Part shown: positions 7,156-12,445 of the stretch, in pieces
How positions within the stretch are numbered: the stretch's first letter is position 1
Layout: every line of letters begins with the position of its first letter
From: Bacillota bacterium
GTDB taxonomy: Bacteria > Bacillota > Clostridia > Tissierellales > Sedimentibacteraceae
Assembly (NCBI GenBank): GCA_023416855.1
Contig: JAEZGU010000184.1
Span: 1 to 12,445, forward strand
DNA length: 12,445 nt
Reading direction: 5' to 3'
Translations under genes and position numbers: made by a program
Notes under the pieces: model-generated
What the model saw: only the letters and a program-made list of their open reading frames with translations
What the model was told of the DNA's origin: nothing
Databases searched by the model: none

Positions 7156-8592
7156 TTATTTGATTTCTTTTAGAATATTAATCAACAAATTATAAACATT
7201 TTCTACTGATTTAATATCCACATGCTCATTTGGAGAGTGTGCATCAAATGCGTCAGGGCCTAAGGATATGGCATCTAATCCATTAACTTTTTCCATTAAT
7301 AATCCGCATTCAAGACCTGCATGTATTGCACCAACCTTTGGTTCTTCTCCATACATATCTCTAAAAGTTTTTACACAAATTTCTCGGATTTCAGATTTTT
7401 CTTTAAATTCCCAGCCAGGGTAGTATCCTGAAACCTCACATTCTATTCCTAGGGCTTCTCCTATTTGCTTCATTATGAAAGCTATATTGTTTGTCATCAA
7501 AGTTTTAACAGAGCTTCTTGCTTGATTTTGAAGGGTTATATATTTTTCATCTTGAGTAATAACTCCTAAATTGTTAGAGCTTATCACAAAATTAATGACA
7601 GTACTTTTTGTCAATGGTCCATTAGGAATTAAATTTATTGCTGCTATAGTTTTCTTGAAAACTTCCTTTTCCAATACTTTTGATTCAGCATTAGTATTTT
7701 CAAGTATAACAACAACATTTGAGTCAGTAGTCGTATACTCATTTTTCACAATATCATTCCATAAAGAAACTTTACTTTTTACCTTATCTAAATCATTCAC
7801 AGATATAAAAGCATTTGCTTCTCTTGGTATTGCATTGCCTTTTGAGCCACCTGTAATGTTAACCAAATCTATATAATCATATAAATCATAAAGGATTCTA
7901 CCTAATAATTTATTGGCATTACCTTTCTCTTTATGTATATCCGTACCTGAATGTCCACCTGATAATCCTTTTACACTAAGCTTGTACACTTCTTTTTTAG
8001 CATCTTGAAATTTAACAGGAATTTTAAATTCAATTCCACATCCGCCTGCACAGCCGCATGTAAATACTCCCTCTTCTTCGCTATCTAAATTCAAAAGATA
8101 TTTAGCTTTAAAAATTCCACCATCTACTTTATCTGCACCTGTCATACCCTTTTCTTCATCAGTAGTAATTAATGCTTCAAGAGCAGGGTGAGATATATCA
8201 TCAGAATCAAAAATAGATAGTATGTATGCAACAGCTATACCATTATCAGCTCCTAAAGTAGTTTCAGTTGCATATATGCACCCGTCCTTAACTCTTAGCT
8301 TTATTGGATCCTTGCTAAAATCGTGATCTATACCTTCATTTTTTTCACAAACCATATCCATATGGCCCTGAAGCATAACTACCGGCGCTGCTTCATAGCC
8401 TTTTGTTGCAGGTTTTTTGATAATTATATTTAAATAATCATCTTGAATAACTTCCCATCCTTTTGATAAACATAAGTTGTACAAATAATCTGAAATTTCT
8501 TTTTCATAGCCTGAACATCTTGGAATTTTAGAAATTTCTTCAAAATAATAAAACACTTTTTCCGGTTTTAAGCCCTTTAATACCCTTTCCAT
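7156..8592 (-). CDS. pepD: Aminoacyl-histidine dipeptidase (beta-Ala-His/Xaa-His dipeptidase), peptidase family M20C
   Basis: This cytosolic di-zinc dipeptidase cleaves Xaa-His and other unblocked dipeptides. The 478 residues match the family length (about 480-490). Metal and catalytic residues are all visible: GHMDM with H77 and D79, bridging D116 in TLGADNG, the catalytic Glu in TTDEEKG (E146/E147), D170 in LNLDSEEEG, and C-terminal H452 in DAHSPNEHVD. The FTCGCAGG stretch after D170 and the lid domain at about 190-380, beginning with GLSGGHSGTDIH, are characteristic of PepD. The ATG has GGAGG seven bases upstream. It is the last gene of the M19-lep-pepD unit, 16 bases after the signal peptidase gene. 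No strong intrinsic terminator follows. Together with the neighbouring opp operon it fits use of imported peptides. Confidence 0.94.
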   Translation of the reverse strand: MERVLKGLKPEKVFYYFEEISKIPRCSGYEKEISDYLYNLCLSKGWEVIQDDYLNIIIKKPATKGYEAAPVVMLQGHMDMVCEKNEGIDHDFSKDPIKLRVKDGCIYATETTLGADNGIAVAYILSIFDSDDISHPALEALITTDEEKGMTGADKVDGGIFKAKYLLNLDSEEEGVFTCGCAGGCGIEFKIPVKFQDAKKEVYKLSVKGLSGGHSGTDIHKEKGNANKLLGRILYDLYDYIDLVNITGGSKGNAIPREANAFISVNDLDKVKSKVSLWNDIVKNEYTTTDSNVVVILENTNAESKVLEKEVFKKTIAAINLIPNGPLTKSTVINFVISSNNLGVITQDEKYITLQNQARSSVKTLMTNNIAFIMKQIGEALGIECEVSGYYPGWEFKEKSEIREICVKTFRDMYGEEPKVGAIHAGLECGLLMEKVNGLDAISLGPDAFDAHSPNEHVDIKSVENVYNLLINILKEIK

Positions 8593-8608
8593 TTTAATCC
8601 TCCAATTG

Positions 8609-9118
8609 TTATTCTACTTTCCCTATTCTGTTAAGAGGGAAAAATCTAAAGATTACATTTCCAATAATTTTGCTTTCATCGATATATGGATTTTTCCAAT
8701 AACGAGCATCATAAGATAGAGGTCTGTTATCCCCGAAGAATAAATAATGATTTTCAGGAACTTTAAAAGTTTTCACGATTCCCTCTGCTTTAACTGCATA
8801 AGGTTCATCTAATTTTTCCCCATTTATATAAACACTACCGTCATTTTTTACTTCAACAGTTTCACCGGGTAAACCAATTAATCTTTTTACCAATCGTTTC
8901 TCATCTAATTCATCTGATTTAAAAACTAATATATCTCCCCTTTTGGCATCCTGTATATCAAATAATTCATTTACATATAATCTATCCCCCGGCATTATTG
9001 CAGTTTCCATTGAACCGGTTGGAACTGTTACCAAAATGAATATGAATTTATTCAAAAACAATACAATAACCAAAGCAATAACAACAGGAACAATCCATTC
9101 CTTAACAAAATATTTCAT
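8609..9118 (-). CDS. lepB: Signal peptidase I (type I leader peptidase, S26A)
   Basis: This membrane-bound serine protease removes signal peptides from secreted preproteins on the outer face of the membrane. At 169 residues it is the short Gram-positive (SipS-like) form. It has a short cytoplasmic N-terminus, a single membrane anchor at about 12-32, then box B PTGSMETAI with the nucleophile S36, box D KRLVKRLIGLPGE with the general base K78, and box E FFGDNRPLSYDAR (127-139). The ATG at 9118 is preceded by a modest GGAAGTG. It sits between the M19 and M20C peptidase genes with gaps of 22 and 16 bases, so it is probably co-transcribed with them. Its substrates are exported proteins rather than nutrient peptides, so the shared operon may be about expression rather than a pathway. 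OppA is not a likely substrate, since lipoproteins use signal peptidase II. Confidence 0.95.
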   Translation of the reverse strand: MKYFVKEWIVPVVIALVIVLFLNKFIFILVTVPTGSMETAIMPGDRLYVNELFDIQDAKRGDILVFKSDELDEKRLVKRLIGLPGETVEVKNDGSVYINGEKLDEPYAVKAEGIVKTFKVPENHYLFFGDNRPLSYDARYWKNPYIDESKIIGNVIFRFFPLNRIGKVE

Positions 9119-9140
9119 TACTTCACTTCCATTCCATAAA

Positions 9141-10169
9141 TTATTGAAGTATATCTCTGAAAATTCTCAAAAAATTACCGCCTATTATTAATTTCGCATC
9201 ATTTTCAGATATACCTCTTTTTAAAATTTCTTCAGTTAATAGCACAGCTTCAGAATGAGAGTTCAAGCTGTCGCTGTTGTGTGGTTCAAACTTAAATTTC
9301 ATTTCACTTTCATAAAAGCCGTTGCATAAATCAAATCCATAACCTACATGAGAAGCACCTACTAATTTAACCATATACTCAATATGGTCTGCTAATTTTT
9401 TAATTGGATCATCGCCTTCTTCAACACCCGCAATATTTCTATATGCATTTATTCCGATTACACCATTTCTATCTGCAATAGCTTTTATTTGCTCATCTGT
9501 TAAATTGCGCATTTTACCATGTATGCTTCTTACATTAGAGTGAGAAGCAATAAAAGGTTTTTTTGTAAATTTAATTATATCCCAAAATCCTTCATCATTT
9601 AAATGGCTAACATCTATAAGCATATTATATTCTTCTAATTTTTTTATAACATTAATACCAAACTTTGTTAGACCGCCTTTTTGACCTTCTTCTACCGGAT
9701 TAAAGCTACATCCATCTGCAACATAGTTTCTTCTTGACCATACTAAACCTGCAGCCCTTACTCCCAATTCATAAAAAATTCTTAAAAGTCCAATGTCATT
9801 GCCAATTGGGTCTAAACCTTCAAATGATAATATAATTCCAATTTTATTTTCTTTAATAACATTGTCTAACTGATCCTTTGTTTTAACTAAAACAACCTCT
9901 CCATTGCATGTTTCTATATCTTCAATAAGAGCCCTTATCTGTCCTAATGCAACTCTTAATCCCATTTCAGGCAAAAATATATCATCTATGAATAAAGATG
10001 ATACTATAATGTTGAATCCACCCTCTTTGAAACTTTCAAGATATCTATTCTTAATTATTTCTTTTTCTCCGGCTAAATATCTGTTATATATTTCTCCGGC
10101 CAAATCCAAATGAGTATCTACAACAACACTATTCTTATGTAAGCTTATTGCAGTGTTTTTAAAGTCCAT
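9141..10169 (-). CDS. Membrane dipeptidase family protein (peptidase M19, renal dipeptidase-like)
   Basis: This is a zinc dipeptidase of the amidohydrolase fold. Family members cleave dipeptides, often with tolerance for a D-residue at the C-terminal side. The 342 residues contain the full metal set: H20 and D22 in DTHLD, bridging E117 in SFEGLD, H189 in DVSHLND and H210 in IASHSNVR, plus the catalytic-site D280 in GYGFDLCNG. No signal peptide is seen, so the enzyme is probably cytoplasmic despite the family name. I chose the ATG at 10169 because AAGGAG lies 6 bases upstream. Another ATG at 10187 has no binding site and would be within about 8 bases of the predicted transcription start. It opens the M19-lep-pepD unit. 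Function as a peptide-catabolic dipeptidase is likely; substrate preference is unknown. Confidence 0.92.
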   Translation of the reverse strand: MDFKNTAISLHKNSVVVDTHLDLAGEIYNRYLAGEKEIIKNRYLESFKEGGFNIIVSSLFIDDIFLPEMGLRVALGQIRALIEDIETCNGEVVLVKTKDQLDNVIKENKIGIILSFEGLDPIGNDIGLLRIFYELGVRAAGLVWSRRNYVADGCSFNPVEEGQKGGLTKFGINVIKKLEEYNMLIDVSHLNDEGFWDIIKFTKKPFIASHSNVRSIHGKMRNLTDEQIKAIADRNGVIGINAYRNIAGVEEGDDPIKKLADHIEYMVKLVGASHVGYGFDLCNGFYESEMKFKFEPHNSDSLNSHSEAVLLTEEILKRGISENDAKLIIGGNFLRIFRDILQ

Positions 10170-10201
10170 CGATTTCTCCTTCTGCATTATTATATAAATT
10201 T

Positions 10202-10230
10202 ATTATAAATAATATATGAAATTTTTACAA
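10202..10230 (-). promoter_or_regulatory. Housekeeping promoter for the M19-lep-pepD unit
   Basis: The minus strand carries TTGTAA (10230-10225), a 17-base spacer and a perfect TATAAT (10207-10202). Predicted start near 10195 gives a leader of about 25 bases to the M19 ATG. It lies between the terminator of the preceding M24 gene and the M19 gene, so it marks an independent transcription unit. Confidence 0.8.
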
Positions 10231-10266
10231 GCTTTATTAATTAATATTTAACAAAGTGAACATATG

Positions 10267-10298
10267 CAAAAAAGGATTTGTGATTTACACAAATCCTA
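10267..10298 (-). terminator. Rho-independent terminator after the M24 peptidase gene
   Basis: On the minus strand AGGATTTGTG pairs perfectly with CACAAATCCT (10 bp) around a TAAAT loop and is followed by six Ts and GC. It lies 53 bases past the M24 stop codon. This separates the M24 gene from the M19-lep-pepD unit. Confidence 0.92.
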
Positions 10299-10318
10299 TT
10301 TGTAATTCAATCATTCTA

Positions 10319-10350
10319 AAAGGCTGTTGAAAAAGTTCATCCTACAAGGC
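10319..10350. other. Possible insertion-sequence end remnant next to the M24 stop
   Basis: The plus strand reads AAAGGCTGTTGAAAAAGTTC at 10319-10338 and ends CCTACAAGGC at 10350, immediately beside the M24 stop codon. GGCTGTTGAAAAAG recalls terminal inverted repeats of several transposase families, and the two ends form an imperfect inverted pair (AGGCTGTTG and CTACAAGGCCT). No transposase is present. The resemblance is from memory and the evidence is weak. Confidence 0.2.
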
Positions 10351-11442
10351 CTATTTTATTATCTTTATTTCCTTAGATGCTTTATTTAATACCTCATTGC
10401 CATTCTTAGTGACAGCAACTATATTCTCAATCCTCATACCAAACTTGCCTGCAATGTAAATACCCGGTTCAACACTGAATACCATACCTTCTTCAAGATA
10501 TCTTTCATTGCTTTTCTTTATGTCTGGAGCTTCATGAACTGAATATCCTATACCATGACCAAGTCTAGTGAAAAAGTACTTTTCATAGCCGGCTTGTTTT
10601 ATTATATCTCTTGCTGCTTTATCAACCTCCGGTATATAAGCACCTTCAACAGCTGCTTTTTCTCCGGCTTCTTGTGACTTAAGAACTATTTCATATACTT
10701 TTCTTTCTTCTTCAGATATATCACCTACAAAAACAGTTCTGGACATATCGGAGCACATACCATTGTACTTGCATCCCCAGTCTAAAATTATTATATCTTT
10801 TTCTTGTATAACTCTTTGATCTGAGTTGTAGTGAGGATAAGATGAATTAGGTCCGGAGCAAACCATGGTAAATCCTTCATCTGCACCCTTCTCTTTAAAA
10901 ATTTCATTCATCTTTCTTGCTATATCCGCTTCCTTCATGCCGGGTTTTATGAATTTTAATAATTCTTCATAGGATTCATCAGTTATTTTAGCTGCCATTC
11001 TTAAATTATTTAATTCATTTTCATCCTTTATCATGCGCATTTCTTCTAATAGCGGCTTTCCGTTAACAAATTTGACATTAACTGCATTGATTATCTCAAG
11101 TATTATGAACGCTCTTTCAGTAGAGTTTACTGCAATTGTTTTTCCAATCAAATCATTTTCTTCAAAGGCTTTCTTAACTGTATCAGTAAATACATCTCCG
11201 TCAAACCAACCGTAAACCTTAATATCAGGCCCTAAAACTGCTTGTACTTCATCAGCAGTCAATAAATTGCAGATGTAAAAATATGTACCGTCTTTTTTTA
11301 TTATTAATGCTTGGAATCTTTCACATAAATGCGTATTATGATCCATTATGAATTCCATTTCTTCTGATGGAGCTATAAGTATTGCGTCAATATTTTTGTC
11401 TTGTAAAATTTTAACCAACTTATCAAAATATTTTTTTCTCAA
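10351..11442 (-). CDS. M24 metallopeptidase, Xaa-Pro dipeptidase/aminopeptidase P type
   Basis: This predicted cytoplasmic di-metal enzyme removes N-terminal residues ahead of proline or splits Xaa-Pro dipeptides. An N-terminal creatinase_N-type domain (about 5-130) precedes the pita-bread catalytic domain. All five metal ligands are visible: D221 in LDWG, D232 in CSDMSRT, H296 in GHGIGY, E325 in SVEPGIY and E339 in MRIEN; H303 in SVHEAP is also conserved. I chose TTG at 11442-11440 as start because GGAGG is six bases upstream, giving 363 residues, the usual family length. A longer reading from the ATG at 11484 would add 14 residues encoded by the upstream repeat, without a binding site. It is 149 bases after the oxidoreductase gene and ends in its own terminator. 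Whether it is PepQ-like or PepP-like cannot be settled here. Confidence 0.92.
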   Translation of the reverse strand: MRKKYFDKLVKILQDKNIDAILIAPSEEMEFIMDHNTHLCERFQALIIKKDGTYFYICNLLTADEVQAVLGPDIKVYGWFDGDVFTDTVKKAFEENDLIGKTIAVNSTERAFIILEIINAVNVKFVNGKPLLEEMRMIKDENELNNLRMAAKITDESYEELLKFIKPGMKEADIARKMNEIFKEKGADEGFTMVCSGPNSSYPHYNSDQRVIQEKDIIILDWGCKYNGMCSDMSRTVFVGDISEEERKVYEIVLKSQEAGEKAAVEGAYIPEVDKAARDIIKQAGYEKYFFTRLGHGIGYSVHEAPDIKKSNERYLEEGMVFSVEPGIYIAGKFGMRIENIVAVTKNGNEVLNKASKEIKIIK

Positions 11443-11443
11443 T

Positions 11444-11515
11444 TTAAACCTCCACTTTTTTAATAAATAGTTTCGCAGTCTCATTCACCAATGCATTGGC
11501 TCCCGTTGGTCGCAT
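11444..11515 (-). CDS. Possible 23-codon leader ORF within the upstream repeat
   Basis: An ATG at 11515 opens a 23-residue frame, MRPTG followed by ANALVNETAKLFIKKVEV, ending in TAA at 11446-11444. That is one base before the TTG start of the M24 gene, and the M24 ribosome binding site GGAGG lies within its last codons. The frame stays open upstream of the ATG as well. No Shine-Dalgarno is seen before the ATG. The close junction would suit termination-reinitiation. From memory, GANALVNETAKLFIK-like translations recur beside unrelated clostridial genes, which may reflect a DNA repeat rather than a real peptide. Confidence 0.25.
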   Translation of the reverse strand: MRPTGANALVNETAKLFIKKVEV

Positions 11516-11580
11516 GCATTGGGAATTCGTTGCGTATGACCTACCGCTATTTTTCAGAAAAAAACTCTGAAAAATAGGGT
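11447..11580 (-). repeat. Putative dispersed intergenic repeat with nested palindromes
   Basis: This spacer differs in texture from the other AT-rich gaps. It contains the perfect palindrome CCAATGCATTGG (11488-11499) and a half copy ATGCATTGG (11514-11522). The two can pair as a hairpin extended by ATTC/GAAT across a single-base bulge, then by CGCA/TGCG further out. A 12-bp hairpin adjoins it at 11547-11577. The element runs up to the M24 ribosome binding site. I believe closely similar sequence recurs in clostridial genomes, but this is recollection and only one copy is in the window. I see no clear promoter in it. Confidence 0.45.
11547..11577. repeat. 12-bp AT-rich inverted repeat after the oxidoreductase gene
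   Basis: CTATTTTTCAGA (11547-11558) and TCTGAAAAATAG (11566-11577) pair perfectly around a 7-base loop. It starts 15 bases past the oxidoreductase stop codon. On the minus strand the stem is followed by CGGTAGG, not T residues, so it is not a classical terminator. It could stabilise an mRNA 3' end or form the edge of the adjacent repeat. Confidence 0.6.
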
Positions 11581-11591
11581 TAGGACATTAA

Positions 11592-12445
11592 TTATACCAC
11601 AGATGGTTCTAATATTAAATTACCAGTTTTAAATCTATTTAAATTCAACATACTTACATCAACAGTAGGTTTTTCTCCTAATATCATTTCAGACATAACA
11701 ACACCTGTTATAGGTCCAAACATAAAGCCATGACCACTGTAGCCAACAGCAAGATAAAATCCTTCAACATTTTCAGCTTTGTCATAAATAGGCTGTTTGT
11801 CAGGAGTCATATTGTATAATCCTGCCCATTGTCTTACCATTCTTAACTGCATAATCGGAGGAAGAACCGTTTCAATAGTCTTAGCCATTTCTTCAACAAA
11901 ATGCCAACTTGAAGTAATTCTTAAATCTCTTGGTTCGTTTGCATCACCTCTACCCATTATAAATGAGCCTTCCGGTGATTGTTGAATATAGAAATTAAGA
12001 CCAAATGACATGACCATCGGACCTTGCATTGATTCAACTGGCTCTGTAACTAATATTTGATGTCTCTCTGAATAAACCGGAATATCAACTCCAACCATAT
12101 CACACAATTGTTTTGAATACCCGTTTGTAGCATTCACAACTATGTTGGTTGAAATATAACCTTTATTTGTATCAACGCCTACAACCTTATTCTTTTCAAC
12201 CTTAATACCTGTAGCTTCAGTAAATGTATAAAATTCTACACCTAATCTTTGAGCTGCTCTATAAAATGCATCTGTCGTTTTAAATGGATTCAAAAAGCCA
12301 TCCTTTCCACAAAAAGCAGCACCTTTTAAAACATCAGTGTTTAAATAAGGTACAATTTCCTTAGCTTCCTGTAATGTAAGCATTTTAGAAGGGATGCCAA
12401 GACTGTTTTGATGCTCTATGTGCTTTTTAAACTGAATTAATTCTT
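11592..12445 (-). CDS. FAD-dependent DAO-family amine/amino-acid oxidoreductase, N-terminus beyond window
   Basis: Two hundred and eighty-three C-terminal residues are visible. The frame is open to the window edge, so the Met at 12383 is internal; preceding residues include HQNSLGIPSK. The fragment matches the DAO fold as in sarcosine oxidase beta and opine/HcnC-type oxidoreductases: LTLQEAKEIVPYLN, NIVVNATNGYSK, the substrate-domain strands around ERHQILVTEP and IMGRGDANEP, and the C-terminal FAD-contacting GFYLAVGYSGHGFMFGP. The N-terminal GxGxxG dinucleotide motif should lie about 100 residues upstream, outside the window. Such subunits often work with a second FAD or 2Fe-2S subunit; none is visible here. 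A substrate such as sarcosine, proline, hydroxyproline or an opine cannot be decided from this fragment. Family is confident, specificity is not. Confidence 0.85.
   Translation of the reverse strand, partial: ELIQFKKHIEHQNSLGIPSKMLTLQEAKEIVPYLNTDVLKGAAFCGKDGFLNPFKTTDAFYRAAQRLGVEFYTFTEATGIKVEKNKVVGVDTNKGYISTNIVVNATNGYSKQLCDMVGVDIPVYSERHQILVTEPVESMQGPMVMSFGLNFYIQQSPEGSFIMGRGDANEPRDLRITSSWHFVEEMAKTIETVLPPIMQLRMVRQWAGLYNMTPDKQPIYDKAENVEGFYLAVGYSGHGFMFGPITGVVMSEMILGEKPTVDVSMLNLNRFKTGNLILEPSVV

Noticed and set aside
11443..11484. Longer M24 peptidase start at the ATG at 11484
   Set aside because: The added 14 residues are encoded by the upstream repeat, no binding site precedes that ATG, and the TTG at 11442 has GGAGG at six bases and gives the normal family length.
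11592..12383. Complete 263-residue oxidoreductase starting at the Met at 12383
   Set aside because: The frame stays open to the window edge with family-like sequence before that Met, and the FAD-binding N-terminus is missing, so it is an internal methionine.
1..12445. CRISPR array, tRNA, rRNA, toxin-antitoxin or phage-defence genes
   Set aside because: No regularly spaced repeats, no cloverleaf-like segments and no matching protein motifs were seen; every sizeable gene belongs to a familiar transport or enzyme family.

Overview
The window is AT-rich DNA in which every convincing gene lies on the minus strand, so transcription runs from right to left. Strong GGAGG-type ribosome binding sites, TTG and GTG starts, consensus housekeeping promoters, a lipobox on the binding protein and a short Gram-positive type signal peptidase all point to a low-GC Firmicute. 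The gene set (oligopeptide import, several metallopeptidases, an amine/amino-acid oxidoreductase) suits an anaerobic, peptide- and amino-acid-fermenting clostridium, perhaps of the Tissierellia/Sedimentibacter kind. That taxonomic guess is inference from memory.

Read in the direction of transcription (high to low coordinates): (1) 12445-11592, the C-terminal part of an FAD-dependent DAO-family oxidoreductase, cut by the window edge. (2) 11591-11443, an unusual spacer with a 12-bp AT-rich hairpin, a CCAATGCATTGG palindrome with a second half copy, and a 23-codon reading frame that stops one base before the next gene; it looks like a dispersed repeat. (3) 11442-10351, an M24 Xaa-Pro-type peptidase with a TTG start, followed by an intrinsic terminator at 10298-10267. 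(4) 10230-7156, a promoter and a three-gene unit: M19 membrane-dipeptidase-family enzyme, signal peptidase I, and M20C Xaa-His dipeptidase (PepD). (5) 7155-6865, a regulatory spacer with an excellent promoter and two large inverted repeats of matching geometry, one carrying a catabolite-repression (cre)-like sequence. (6) 6864-2642, oppB-oppC-oppD-oppF, tightly spaced or overlapping. (7) 2601-775, oppA with its own near-consensus promoter and a stem-loop at the predicted 5' end of its transcript, closed by a strong terminator at 763-731. (8) 714-1, the N-terminal 238 residues of a Cof-type HAD phosphatase, cut by the window edge.

The genes fit a peptide-nutrition theme. OppA captures peptides at the membrane, OppBC with OppDF imports them using ATP, and the three peptidases (Xaa-Pro, dipeptidase M19, Xaa-His/broad dipeptidase M20C) could finish their degradation to amino acids; the DAO-family enzyme may oxidise a resulting amine or amino acid. 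Signal peptidase I and the HAD phosphatase are general functions without an obvious place in this theme.

I saw no CRISPR array, tRNA, rRNA, intact mobile element, or clearly new multi-gene system. The points most worth following up are non-coding: the repeat with its short reading frame ahead of the M24 gene, the paired inverted repeats at the opp promoter, and the separately promoted oppA with its 5' stem-loop. Among the proteins, OppC has an unusually large extracytoplasmic insertion.
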